Below are positions 26,955 through 37,871 of a stretch of DNA of 64,000 bases, one piece after another (position 1 is the stretch's first letter; each line of letters starts with the position of its first letter). A program made the translations under genes and the position numbers. The notes under the pieces were generated by a model, which made no database searches, was not told the origin of the DNA, and worked only from the letters and a program-made list of their open reading frames with translations. The DNA is from Lacticaseibacillus jixianensis. GTDB taxonomy: Bacteria > Bacillota > Bacilli > Lactobacillales > Lactobacillaceae. The stretch covers positions 1-64,000 of the forward strand of contig NZ_RHOJ01000001.1 in assembly GCF_003946485.1 (NCBI RefSeq). Direction: 5' to 3'.

Positions 26955-27839
26955 ATGACCACAGTGTTAGGAACAAGGCTGCCACTGATCCAGGGTGCGC
27001 TGGCGGGGATCTCGCAGCCGTGCCTGGTGGGGGCAGTGGGCAACGCCGGCGGGCTCGGCGTGCTGACCACCAGCGACAAGAACGCGGCGACTTTGGCCAA
27101 GGCCATCAAGGCGATCCGCGTCTTCACGGCCGCTCCTTTTGCCGTCAATCTGATGCTCCAGCAGGATAATATCGCTGAGCTGGTGCCGTACCTGATCGAC
27201 CATCCGGTGCCGGTGGTCACGACTAGCGCCGGCACCCCGGAACGGTTTGTGCGCGAGCTGCGGGCGGTGGGCACGAAGGTCGTCGCGGTCATTCCGTCGG
27301 TGAAAGTGGCGACTAAGATGGCCGCCCTTGGTGTGGACGCGCTGGTGGCCGAGGGCATGGAGTCCGGCGGCCACATCGGCACGGAGACGACCATGAGCCT
27401 CGTGCGGCAGGTGACGGCGGCGGTGGCGGTGCCAGCGTTTGCGGCCGGCGGCATCATTGACGCGGCCGGCGTGCGCGCCGCTGAAGCCCTTGGCGCGTGC
27501 GGCGTGCAGGTCGGGACGGCGTTTCTCGCAGCGCACGAGGCGCCCCTGAGTGCGGCTTATAAGGCGGCCGTGGTGGCCGCCGGCGACACGGCGACGGTGA
27601 TCACCGGGCGCGCGTTGGGGGATGCCGTGCGGTGCCTGCGCAATCCGCTGACGGACCAGTATTTCATGGCCGAAGCGATGGGGGCGTCCAATATCGAGCT
27701 GCACGCCCTGCTTGATGGTAGCCTGGCCAAGGCCATTGCCGGCGACGTGGCGCATGGTACCCTGATGGCCGGTCAAATTGCCGGCATGGTGCACGGCACC
27801 GCGCCGGTGCAGACAATCGTTGATCGGCTTTTCCCGTGA
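26955..27839 (+). CDS. FabK/nitronate monooxygenase family flavoprotein
   Basis: 294 residues, FMN-binding TIM barrel. LIQGALAGIS at the N-terminus, PVVTTSAGTP (about 87), VAEGMESGGHIG (about 132) with the conserved histidine, FAAGGIIDAAGV and GVQVGTAFLAA (phosphate-binding) are all present. FabK reduces enoyl-ACP in fatty-acid synthesis; nitronate monooxygenase oxidises nitronates. The EGMESGGHIG form is closer to FabK, but the gene stands alone and not in a fab cluster, so I leave the function open. Start at 26955, 7 nt after GGAGG. A half cre-like site (TGGTGGCGCTTTCA) lies at 26864-26877. Confidence 0.8.
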   Translation: MTTVLGTRLPLIQGALAGISQPCLVGAVGNAGGLGVLTTSDKNAATLAKAIKAIRVFTAAPFAVNLMLQQDNIAELVPYLIDHPVPVVTTSAGTPERFVRELRAVGTKVVAVIPSVKVATKMAALGVDALVAEGMESGGHIGTETTMSLVRQVTAAVAVPAFAAGGIIDAAGVRAAEALGACGVQVGTAFLAAHEAPLSAAYKAAVVAAGDTATVITGRALGDAVRCLRNPLTDQYFMAEAMGASNIELHALLDGSLAKAIAGDVAHGTLMAGQIAGMVHGTAPVQTIVDRLFP

Positions 27840-27844
27840 CCGCC

Positions 27845-27881
27845 AAAACCGGCCCCCACTGCAAAAGTAGGGGCCGGTTTT
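27845..27881 (+). terminator. Bidirectional terminator
   Basis: AAAACCGGCCCC pairs perfectly with GGGGCCGGTTTT around a 13-nt loop. Serves the flavoprotein gene and the convergent HAAS-type gene. Confidence 0.9.
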
Positions 27882-27883
27882 GA

Positions 27884-28639
27884 TCAATCGCCAATGCGGC
27901 GGTGGGCCAAGCGCTTGTACTGGCGATCAATGCTGTGCACGTAGACGAGGCAGAAGACGCCCAGGCCGATCAGCACCGCCATCAAGAATGTGCCTTCATT
28001 GCCGCCGCTGTCGAGCGCCACGGTGAGAAGCGCGGCGGCCAGGCTTACATAGCCCGCGCTTTGGCCGATGACGTAGCGGCGGTGGTAGGCGGCCCGGCGC
28101 GCGATGGCCTGATCGTGAACCGCAGCCGCGACCGGCAGGTGCCGCAGGGGGCGGCGCGCTGCCTTGAAGGCCTTGCTGCTCAGAATGAGCGCAGCGATGC
28201 CAAGCAGGACGGGAATGTAGAAGGCCACCATCGACCAGTCGTGGCCAGAGTCGCCAACGATCGTGAAGCCGCTGCCCACGATGAGCAAAAACACCCCGCC
28301 AGCCATCGCCAGCGCGTGCGTGCCGGCCGCCTGCCAGAAGGTTTCGGCTTGTTGCATGGTCACGCAGCGCTCAACCGGGACGTTTCGCTTGGCCTGGGCT
28401 GCTGGTCGGGCCGCGGGTTCAGCGCTCGCCTCGGCGTGTGCTTGCGCCAGGCGGGTTTTGATCCCGGCGGTGGCCTTCAGCGTGGCGCCAATTGCGGCGT
28501 CCTCGTCTTTTCCGCGCTGGCGCTGTTGATTGTAAAAAGTGGTCATGGCGTCAAGCAACTCGGCTTGAGCCTTCCGGTTGGCCGGCGTGTCCGGCAACTC
28601 CTGATATAAGTCGGTGAGATAAGTTTTGAGGGTGTCCAT
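27884..28639 (-). CDS. HAAS-type (DUF1700-like) membrane protein, second copy
   Basis: 251 residues. The N-terminal 70-90 residues (LKTYLTDLYQELPDTPANRKAQ) form a charged helical module like the HAAS/DUF1700 domain that accompanies PadR regulators; after it come four hydrophobic helices (about 115-135, 143-163, 192-212, 217-240). The gene just upstream is a paralogue of the same layout. Start at 28639 behind AGGAGG. Probably the last gene of a padR operon. Function unknown; a PadR-controlled envelope or stress role is inference. Confidence 0.7.
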   Translation of the reverse strand: MDTLKTYLTDLYQELPDTPANRKAQAELLDAMTTFYNQQRQRGKDEDAAIGATLKATAGIKTRLAQAHAEASAEPAARPAAQAKRNVPVERCVTMQQAETFWQAAGTHALAMAGGVFLLIVGSGFTIVGDSGHDWSMVAFYIPVLLGIAALILSSKAFKAARRPLRHLPVAAAVHDQAIARRAAYHRRYVIGQSAGYVSLAAALLTVALDSGGNEGTFLMAVLIGLGVFCLVYVHSIDRQYKRLAHRRIGD

Positions 28640-28689
28640 AAGCGCCTCCTGCGGTCACAGCGATGTCGGTGCTATCTTATCACATCTCG

Positions 28690-29433
28690 CTAGTCGGCGA
28701 TGGGCCGGGTAGCCAGCCGCTTGTAACCATTGCTGATCGTCTGGACATAGACAAGGTAAAACACGCCCAGGGCGATCATGCCGATCATCAGCGGGGCCCC
28801 AAGTTCTTCGTTTGCAATGGCGTTCATCACAATGGGCGGGAGCACTGAAAACAGGCAGCACAGGATCCCCACCATCAGGCCAATAGTGTAGGACTGATGA
28901 TAGGCGGCCATTTTCTCATCGGCTAGGGCTTTGGTTGCGGGCGTCAGCGGCCGCTCGCCAATGCGCTGGCGCTGCGGCTTAATGCCCATGGCGCTGGTGA
29001 TGATGGCGGCCACGCCGATGCCAAGCGCAAGAAAGAACATGACTGCAGCGATGGTGGTGTCATCAATGCCAAACGCGGCGGCAAGCGCGATACTCAGGAT
29101 GCAAAAGGCCACGCCTGCCCCGAGGGTCAATGCATAGCGGGCGTTTGCCTGCCAGTAGCGCTCGGCGGTGGTTTCATCGATGGCGTTAGCGGCACTTGGC
29201 TGAGGCTTTGCCGCCTGGCGTGGATCAATCTCCAGCGCGGCAAGCACTTCGTCGATCGAACCCACCGCCGTAATGGCCGCGCCGATCGCTTCGGCCTCGC
29301 TTTTGCCCTCTGCCAGCTCCTCATGATAGTGATCGGTCATGAGGTCGAGCAGGTCGACTTTGGCCTTGCGGGTCGCTGCTGTGTCCGGCACGCCTTCAAA
29401 CAACCCAGCCAGATATGTTTTCAAGGTTTCCAT
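28690..29433 (-). CDS. HAAS-type (DUF1700-like) membrane protein, first copy
   Basis: 247 residues, same architecture as its neighbour: LKTYLAGLFEGVPDTAATRKAKVDLLD module with EAEAIGAAITAVGSIDEVL, then four membrane helices in the C-terminal part. The two proteins share the beginning LKTYL, the RKA motif and the ending YVQ/YVHxIxxxYKRLAxRxI, so they arose by duplication. Start at 29433 lies 4 nt after the padR stop, and its ribosome binding site GGAGG is inside the last padR codons, so translation is coupled. Confidence 0.75.
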   Translation of the reverse strand: METLKTYLAGLFEGVPDTAATRKAKVDLLDLMTDHYHEELAEGKSEAEAIGAAITAVGSIDEVLAALEIDPRQAAKPQPSAANAIDETTAERYWQANARYALTLGAGVAFCILSIALAAAFGIDDTTIAAVMFFLALGIGVAAIITSAMGIKPQRQRIGERPLTPATKALADEKMAAYHQSYTIGLMVGILCCLFSVLPPIVMNAIANEELGAPLMIGMIALGVFYLVYVQTISNGYKRLATRPIAD

Positions 29434-29436
29434 TGG

Positions 29437-29766
29437 TTATTCCTCCGTGGCTAAAAATTTTGAAACGACCGCTTGCGTCTGCACCCATTCCTTGCGTTTG
29501 GCGGCCAGCAGGCGCCGACCGGCCGCCGTCAGTCGGTAATACGTCCGCGGCCGACCATAAGAGATCTCGCCGGCGTAGGCTTCAATGCTGCCGTTTTTGA
29601 CCAGACGGGTGAGCGTCGAATACAAGGTGGTTTCGCGAATACTGTACGCACCGCCCGTACGGTCGCGAATCGCTTTTTCCACCTGGTAGCCGTACGAGTC
29701 GCCCCCGGCCAGCACGGCTAAGATCAAGGCATCATTGTAGCCTCGCATGCTGTCGCTTGAGATCAT
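29437..29766 (-). CDS. PadR-family regulator
   Basis: 109 residues, a winged-helix repressor. ILAVLAGGDSYGYQVEKAI and TTLYSTLTRLVKNGSIEAY and GRPRTYYRLTAAGRRLL are the defining PadR motifs. Start at 29766 has GGAGG 7 nt before it. First gene of a three-gene operon with two HAAS-type membrane proteins; a palindrome directly after its own -10 suggests autoregulation. Confidence 0.92.
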   Translation of the reverse strand: MISSDSMRGYNDALILAVLAGGDSYGYQVEKAIRDRTGGAYSIRETTLYSTLTRLVKNGSIEAYAGEISYGRPRTYYRLTAAGRRLLAAKRKEWVQTQAVVSKFLATEE

Positions 29767-29781
29767 CCACTCGCCTCCAAC

Positions 29782-29809
29782 TACTTCATCTGATGCAGTA
29801 ATCTTACCA
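29782..29809 (-). promoter_or_regulatory. padR promoter with operator palindrome
   Basis: An extended -10 (TGGTAAGAT read on minus, 29801-29809) is followed immediately by TACTTCATCTGATGCAGTA (plus strand, 29782-29800), in which 8 of 9 base pairs are symmetric. A repressor bound there would block transcription initiation. Confidence 0.65.
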
Positions 29810-29896
29810 CAGCTGCCTTGGTGCAGTCTCGGCCCTGAGGCTGATATTGTGAAACAGTGGCGAGTGCGTGATATTAATTGTTAATACGGAGGAAAA

Positions 29897-30209
29897 ATGC
29901 ATATTTAGTTACGTTGTGGATGGCGAGCTTCAGCTGGCGATCCCGCGCCCGGCGCTGGATGCGGGTCCGCTATACGCGTTGATCGCGGCCGATCGGGCGA
30001 CCTTTGAACGCTATTTGCCGTGGGTCAAAGACACGCAAACGGCGGCCGATGAACAGGCTGCGCTGACCTTATTCAACCAGCATTTTGGGGCCCGCACTTC
30101 GGCCAATTTGGTGCTGGTCGTCGCCGGTCAGCCGGCCGGAATGATCAGCTTCAACGGCTTTCACGATGAAAATGTTTGGTCAAAGCTCAAAAGCGAGTGG
30201 GCCGACTGA
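29897..30209 (+). pseudogene. Decayed GNAT acetyltransferase (RimJ/RimL type)
   Basis: The GGAGG box at 29888-29892 leads to ATG CAT ATT TAG, a stop after three codons. One base out of frame, the reading continues as SYVVDGELQLAIPRP, FERYLPWV and GQPAGMISFNGF, which is the N-terminal half of a ribosomal-protein acetyltransferase. After GFHDEN it breaks off at residue about 110 (stop 30207-30209), without the acetyl-CoA binding half. So there is both a frameshift at the start and a 3' deletion; the gene cannot make an active enzyme. Confidence 0.75.
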
Positions 30210-30272
30210 ACTACTCCTTGGAGGCGCTTTCCCGATCAGTGCTACAATAATGGCGAAAAGGAGTTGATAGGA

Positions 30273-30800
30273 TTGAATACGATGAAAGCATTGCTGCGGC
30301 GCAAGTCGGTGCGGACCTACACTGGGGTGCCGGTGACGGAGGACCAGCGGGCACAGCTGCTGAAGGCGGCTTACGCATCGCCGGTCGCAATGGGTCAGTA
30401 CGATTCCATCGTGATGACCGTGGTGGAAAAGCCTGAGCTGCTCGCCCAAATCGATGCGGCCGCGGCCAAACAGTTTGGCCGCGAAAAAATGCTGTACGGT
30501 GCGCCGATGTTGATCATTTTGGCGACCAAGCTCAAGGATGACGCTAGCGATAATTCGAGCTATTCCAATGCCGCGACTGTGATCGAAAACCTCAACCTGG
30601 CGGCGGTCGAGCTTGGCCTTGGCGCCTGCCACATCTGGGGTGCGATCGCGGCGCTGGCCGGGGATGACACACTGAAGCAAGCGCTGAAGATCCCTGAAGG
30701 CTTCACGCCGGTGGGCGGCCTCGTCGTTGGCGATAGCACCGACGCCTACACGAAGCGAGACATCCCAGACCAACGCATTGCCACAGAAATCCTAGATTAA
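30273..30800 (+). CDS. Nitroreductase family protein
   Basis: 175-residue FMN-dependent nitroreductase. LLRRKSVRTYTGVPV at the N-terminus binds the FMN phosphate; ATVIENLNLAAVELGLGACHIWG and FTPVGGLVVGD are typical of the family. Start is probably TTG at 30273, 9 nt after AAAGGAG; ATG at 30282 is the alternative. Promoter -10 TACAAT at 30243-30248 with extended TG. Ends in a terminator shared with the beta-glucosidase gene. Confidence 0.85.
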   Translation: MNTMKALLRRKSVRTYTGVPVTEDQRAQLLKAAYASPVAMGQYDSIVMTVVEKPELLAQIDAAAAKQFGREKMLYGAPMLIILATKLKDDASDNSSYSNAATVIENLNLAAVELGLGACHIWGAIAALAGDDTLKQALKIPEGFTPVGGLVVGDSTDAYTKRDIPDQRIATEILD

Positions 30801-30810
30801 TGACACCAAA

Positions 30811-30855
30811 AAACAGACCCGCCAGCATCTCACTGATGCCTGGCAGGCCTGCTTT
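30811..30855 (-). terminator. Bidirectional terminator
   Basis: CAGACCCGCCAGCATC and GATGCCTGGCAGGCCTG pair with two small mismatches. Minus strand ends in GTCTGTTTTTT after the beta-glucosidase gene. Confidence 0.8.
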
Positions 30856-30878
30856 GATTTTATTTACTTATCCCTCAT

Positions 30879-34224
<3,346 letters not shown>

Positions 34225-34256
34225 GATTGTTCCTCCTGAAAGATTATTCTTCCCGA

Positions 34257-34284
34257 AGGTTTGGCCAACTTAATGTCACCATCC
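34257..34284 (-). promoter_or_regulatory. Candidate RAT (BglG/LicT antiterminator) site
   Basis: Minus strand GGATGGTGAC-ATTAAGTTG-GCCAAACCT resembles the RAT consensus (GGATTGTNAC ... GGCAAAACC). It is 33 nt upstream of the PTS start codon. A classical terminator partly overlapping it is not clear, so the mechanism is tentative. Confidence 0.55.
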
Positions 34285-34313
34285 AACGCTCTGACAAAAT
34301 GTGGTGGTTAGCA

Positions 34314-35150
34314 TTACTGTGCTTGCGCCCGGTAAACCAGGCGTTCGATGTGCAAGGTCAGGTAGCCGCACTCGGCAGGCGTGACCTGATAGCCGTGGCG
34401 ATTGCTGAGAAAAGCGCTGATCTTCTGCGCGCAGGCCGCCGGGGCTTGGTAGCGCCGCATGATCAGGCGAAGCAGTTCTTCGTCCACCGTCGCCATCGGC
34501 TCGCCGCGGAGCAGGCGCTGGGCGAAGAACTTAAGGTGGGTGATAAACCGGCAATAATCCGGGGTGGTCGGATCCGGCTCGAAGTGGAAATGGAAACGCA
34601 CGATGTTGACCATTTCTTGCATCAGCTGCGTGATCTTGGCCGCATCGGAGCGGGCGCTGCCACTTTCAGCGTTGACGAGGTGAAAGGCGATGAAGCCCGC
34701 CTCATCCGGTGGCAGTGAAACGTTGAGCTGAGCCTTGACCATCGTCAGTGCGGCCTGGCCCACGGCGTATTCGCGCGGGTAGAAGCGCTGGGTGTCCCAA
34801 AGCATGACGTTCGGGACCACCTCGCCAGCCTTGGCGCGCTTCACGGCGGTAAAAAGATGGTCAGCCAGCGTGAGCGCGGCGCCCCGGTGAAGGCTGATCC
34901 CGGTTTGCTTCGCGTGATCAATGATCTGCCCGGTCACCTGAAGGTACGGGTAGGGGATCTCGGCGACCAGCTGGGTCAGCTGCACAGTCGCCTCGGGTTG
35001 CAGGGTAAAGGTTTGAGAAATGTTCGTGCTCGCGATCTCGTCGCCCGGGCGTTTGCCAAAGGTGAGGCCGCGGCCGGAGACCACTTGCTCATGCCCGCTG
35101 CGATCGTGCACGATGGCAACGTTATTGTTCAACACTTTGATGATCTTCAT
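34314..35150 (-). CDS. bglG: BglG/LicT-family transcriptional antiterminator
   Basis: 278 residues. An N-terminal RNA-binding CAT domain (about 1-56, with LNNNVAIVHD and GRGLTFGKRPGD) is followed by two PRD modules. PRD1 has EIPYPYLQ, SLHRGAALTLADHLFTA; PRD2 has EAGFIAFHLVNAE and YLTLHIERLV, with conserved histidines for PTS phosphorylation. It would bind the RAT site in front of the PTS gene. Start at 35150 behind GGAGGCG. Promoter read on minus: TTGCCG (35253-35258), 18 nt, TAAGCT (35229-35234). Confidence 0.93.
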   Translation of the reverse strand: MKIIKVLNNNVAIVHDRSGHEQVVSGRGLTFGKRPGDEIASTNISQTFTLQPEATVQLTQLVAEIPYPYLQVTGQIIDHAKQTGISLHRGAALTLADHLFTAVKRAKAGEVVPNVMLWDTQRFYPREYAVGQAALTMVKAQLNVSLPPDEAGFIAFHLVNAESGSARSDAAKITQLMQEMVNIVRFHFHFEPDPTTPDYCRFITHLKFFAQRLLRGEPMATVDEELLRLIMRRYQAPAACAQKISAFLSNRHGYQVTPAECGYLTLHIERLVYRAQAQ

Positions 35151-35344
35151 GGCGGCGCCTCCTTTGCCAAGCGAGGATTGCTTATAAGCTAAGCATGTGA
35201 CGGTAAAACGGTTCCATGGAATAATTTAAGCTTAGCAAACCTGGCGCCGCCACGGCAAGTAAAATCGTTGAGCGAATTAATTATTTCCATAAGTAAATGT
35301 GTAGCAACACTTGACCAACCGGGCCAGAGCGCTGTTGAGAATCA
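35151..35344. other. Intergenic stretch before the repeat array
   Basis: Contains the antiterminator gene's promoter and ribosome binding site and an AT-rich segment (35265-35310). A partial 3' end of a repeat unit (AAGTGCGTCCGCC, 35351-35363) marks the beginning of the array. No gene seen. Confidence 0.5.
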
Positions 35345-36000
35345 GCTGCTAAGTGCGTCCGCCTGCGCACCGTAACTGGGCTGCGAGCTGGCAACGCGGG
35401 AGTGCTTTGCTACGCTCAGTGCGCCGAAGCCAAAGTGCGGTTTCAACGCGCTGAGCTAGGCAAATCATCCCGCTAAGTGCGCCAGCCCTGCGCACCGTAA
35501 CTGGGCTACGGCGGACAACGTGGGAGTGGCTAGCTGCACTCACGGCCTCACCGCCAAAAAACGGCGGCAATGCCGTGAGTTTCGCTATCCATCCCGCTAA
35601 GTGCGTCCGCCTGCGCACCTTAATTGGGCTTCGAGTTCGCAACGCGGGCGCATCTAACCTAGCCGTAAGCCTCACCGCCAAAATGCGGCGGCAATGCTTA
35701 CGGCTAGGTTAGCTGTCCCGCTAAAACCGCGAACTCTGCGCACCTTGTAATTGGGCTCGAGCTGGCAACGCGGGAGTGGCTAGCTACGCACCAGCCCTCG
35801 CCGCCAAAAAGCAGCGGCAATGACTGGTGCTAGGCTACCCATCCCGCTAAGTGCGCCAGCCCTGCGCACCTTAATTGGGCTGCGGGTCGACAACGCCCGA
35901 GCATCTAGCTACGCTCCAGGCCTCGCCGCCAAAAAACGGCGGCAATGCCTGGAGCTAGGCTAGCTGTCGGGCTAAGTACGTCGACCCTTCGCACCTTACA
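35345..36000 (+). repeat. Array of five structured 100-bp palindromic units
   Basis: Units a-e at 35387-35486, 35510-35611, 35633-35736, 35761-35860 and 35884-35987, period 123-128 bp, separated by a conserved 21-24-nt spacer containing TGCGCACC and GGGCT. Each unit folds on itself: outer stem (GCTGGC/GCCAGC in a and d; GGCGGAC/GTCCGCC in b; GAGTTCGC/GCGAACTC in c; GGGTCGAC/GTCGACCC in e), then AAC, a second stem (GCGGGA/TCCCGC or GCCCGA/TCGGGC), a third (ACTCACGGC/GCCGTGAGT in b; GCTCCAGGC/GCCTGGAGC in e), and in b-e an inner GCCGCC-A-rich-loop-CGGCGGC hairpin. Stem sequences differ between copies but arms stay complementary. No coding frame. Confidence 0.8.
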
Positions 36001-36035
36001 AAAAAGGTGACAGCTACTGCGCCATCACCCACGAT

Positions 36036-36584
36036 TCATTCTTGTTCGGCGTTCAGAAATGCTAAGTAGTGCGCGACGCAGGTGTCCAGAAACGCGATCG
36101 TCTGCGGGTTTGTCAGCTGACCCTGCGCATCAAATTGGGCATGTGCGCCGGCCAGCAGGAATTCATTACCAGGGAGGACGTGCGCGGCGATGGCCGGGGA
36201 ATCCAGAATTTGCCGCAGGTGCCCCTGCGCCCGCACCGTCCCCATTGGCCCCAGTGCGGAGCCGACGATCATCACGCGCTTGCCAGCGAGGGGGTGCTCA
36301 ACGCGGGAACACCAGTCCAGCGCATTCTTGAGCACCGCGGGGATGCTGTGGTTATGCTCCGGTGTCGCAATGATCACCCCTGCCGCGCCGGCAACGGCTT
36401 GGCGGAATGCTTCAACCGCCGGGCCGGGCGCGTTCTCGTCGTCCTGAGAAAACAGCGGCAGGGAGCCGGGTTCTAGTAAAGTCAGTGAAAAGCGGTCAGC
36501 GTAGCGCGTCCTCATGTACTGCAGAAGCTGTCGATTTGTTGAACCAGACCAGTTGTTGCCAACGATCCCAACCAGATTGATCAT
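36036..36584 (-). CDS. NADPH-dependent FMN reductase family protein
   Basis: 182 residues, flavodoxin-like. GIVGNNWSGSTNRQLLQYM binds the FMN phosphate and ATPEHNHSIPAVLKNALDWCSR (about 73-94) contacts the flavin. Related to the gene at 16741 but clearly diverged. AAAGGAAATGGGGCG precedes the ATG. Followed immediately by the repeat array. Probably a quinone or azo reductase; actual substrate unknown. Confidence 0.85.
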   Translation of the reverse strand: MINLVGIVGNNWSGSTNRQLLQYMRTRYADRFSLTLLEPGSLPLFSQDDENAPGPAVEAFRQAVAGAAGVIIATPEHNHSIPAVLKNALDWCSRVEHPLAGKRVMIVGSALGPMGTVRAQGHLRQILDSPAIAAHVLPGNEFLLAGAHAQFDAQGQLTNPQTIAFLDTCVAHYLAFLNAEQE

Positions 36585-36647
36585 GTGTGCGCCCCATTTC
36601 CTTTGATACCTCCATTATCTTGGTTGGGGGTGCCGGTTGCAAGCTTG

Positions 36648-37592
36648 CTATGGCAGCTCGTTTGCCGCAATCTGGGCCAGCGTATCCAGTGAAGGAATGA
36701 AGAAGACCTCACCGGTTTCGGGCGTGGAGAAGTCCAGCAGGCGGTCTGATTGACTGAACATGTTTTGGAGCATGCGCTTGGTCACCGTCCAGTGTCGGGC
36801 GTAACCGATAAAGTAGGTGCCTTTCACATTCTTGGCCGCATCGGCGAACGGGACGTTCATCCGCACGATCTTATGCTCGACACCACCTTCGTTGTCCTGC
36901 GAGGCGACGTTGTGGGCGTTTGCCAGCTTTTCGTCGTCTTCCAGCTCGACGTCGTTGAACTTTTTGCGCCCGATGGCCTGCTCCTGCTGCTCGACTTTGA
37001 GCTGCTCCCAGGCGTCCAGGTCGTGGCGGTATTTCTGGGCAAAGGCGTAAGAACCGTTGATAAAAGCGGGGTCCTCATCGCCGACCACCGCGTACGCTGG
37101 GGTCTGCAAGGCGCTAGGGTTCTCGGTGCCGTCCACGAAACCGATGATGGCGCGGCCCTCAAAGTAGCGAAAGCCGTGGGTCTCGTCGAGCGTCGTCACG
37201 TTGTGCTCGATGCGAGTCATGATCTCGGACAGGATCTCGTACGGCACTGCCGAATTGTGCGCGCGAATGTGGAAAAAGAGGTCCGCCGGGGTGGCCACCG
37301 CCGTGTGCTTCGGCCCGACGATCGGCTGAAACGCCTCCAGTTCGGCGGGCCGCTGGGCGTCGGGAAACAGGTAGTCCCAGGCCCGACGCGACAGCCCGAA
37401 CGCGACGGCCAGGCCGGCGTCCGGATAGCGGATGTTCATGCTGTTGATGAAGGCGGGCAGGTGCTCAGCTAGGTCTGAAACGGCGCCCAAGTCACGACTT
37501 TGATCCTGACGATTGAGGTCCATGGTGACAAAGATGATGCTGTCGCCGGCGTCTTTGTAGACGTCTTGGACCCGCGTTAAATCGATTGGCAT
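36648..37592 (-). CDS. Dye-decolorizing (Dyp-type) peroxidase
   Basis: 314-residue heme peroxidase. GFVDGTENP (about 166-174) holds the distal aspartate, EHKIVRMNVPF (about 230) the proximal heme histidine, and FIGYARHWTVTKRML a distal arginine. No Tat or secretion signal, so it acts in the cytoplasm. Start at 37592 behind GGAGGGG. The perfect palindrome 37611-37625 lies directly upstream. Lactobacilli commonly encode such a peroxidase; the natural substrate is not known. Confidence 0.92.
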   Translation of the reverse strand: MPIDLTRVQDVYKDAGDSIIFVTMDLNRQDQSRDLGAVSDLAEHLPAFINSMNIRYPDAGLAVAFGLSRRAWDYLFPDAQRPAELEAFQPIVGPKHTAVATPADLFFHIRAHNSAVPYEILSEIMTRIEHNVTTLDETHGFRYFEGRAIIGFVDGTENPSALQTPAYAVVGDEDPAFINGSYAFAQKYRHDLDAWEQLKVEQQEQAIGRKKFNDVELEDDEKLANAHNVASQDNEGGVEHKIVRMNVPFADAAKNVKGTYFIGYARHWTVTKRMLQNMFSQSDRLLDFSTPETGEVFFIPSLDTLAQIAANELP

Positions 37593-37610
37593 ATGATCCC
37601 CTCCAAATTA

Positions 37611-37625
37611 GAATTGTTACAATTC
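37611..37625 (-). promoter_or_regulatory. Palindromic operator before the Dyp peroxidase
   Basis: GAATTGTTACAATTC, perfect 7+1+7 palindrome, 19 nt before the start codon. The position and symmetry suggest a repressor site; peroxide (PerR) or metal (Fur) repressors would be natural candidates, but the sequence is not their textbook box. Confidence 0.55.
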
Positions 37626-37798
37626 GAGGATAGCATAGAACCAATGACAGCGGTACCAATTTTACATAGAATATTTTGCACAATTGAACTCGCCCCAACG
37701 ACTCGCTGGTCTAAGTGGCTGAACAGGGCCTATCTGGACGATAGGGCCAGGTTAGTCAGCTTGCTGAAGGCAGCGGCCCTAGCGCGACTGGCGGTCCG

Positions 37799-37827
37799 TT
37801 GATAAACTGACCGGCATCTGGTATCAT
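37799..37827 (+). promoter_or_regulatory. Promoter of the YkpA-type ABC-F gene
   Basis: -35 TTGATA (37799-37804), 17 nt, -10 TATCAT (37822-37827) with an extended TG. Confidence 0.65.
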
Positions 37828-37871
37828 GGTGCGAATGTATGCCATCTATAGAAGAAAAGCGAGGTAGCGAA

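Noticed and set aside
35197-35216. cre site upstream of the antiterminator gene
   Set aside because: TGGAACCGTTTTAC fits the first half only; the conserved C near the 3' end is displaced by one base.
35345-36000. CRISPR array
   Set aside because: Units are long and self-complementary, the variable parts are stem arms and not unique spacers, and no cas gene is present.
35345-36000. Tandem intrinsic terminators
   Set aside because: None of the stems is followed by a T-run, and five in series would be without precedent for one upstream gene.
37593-37802. 69-residue plus-strand frame between the peroxidase and the ABC-F gene
   Set aside because: No ribosome binding site, starts within the peroxidase's regulatory region, no recognisable motif.
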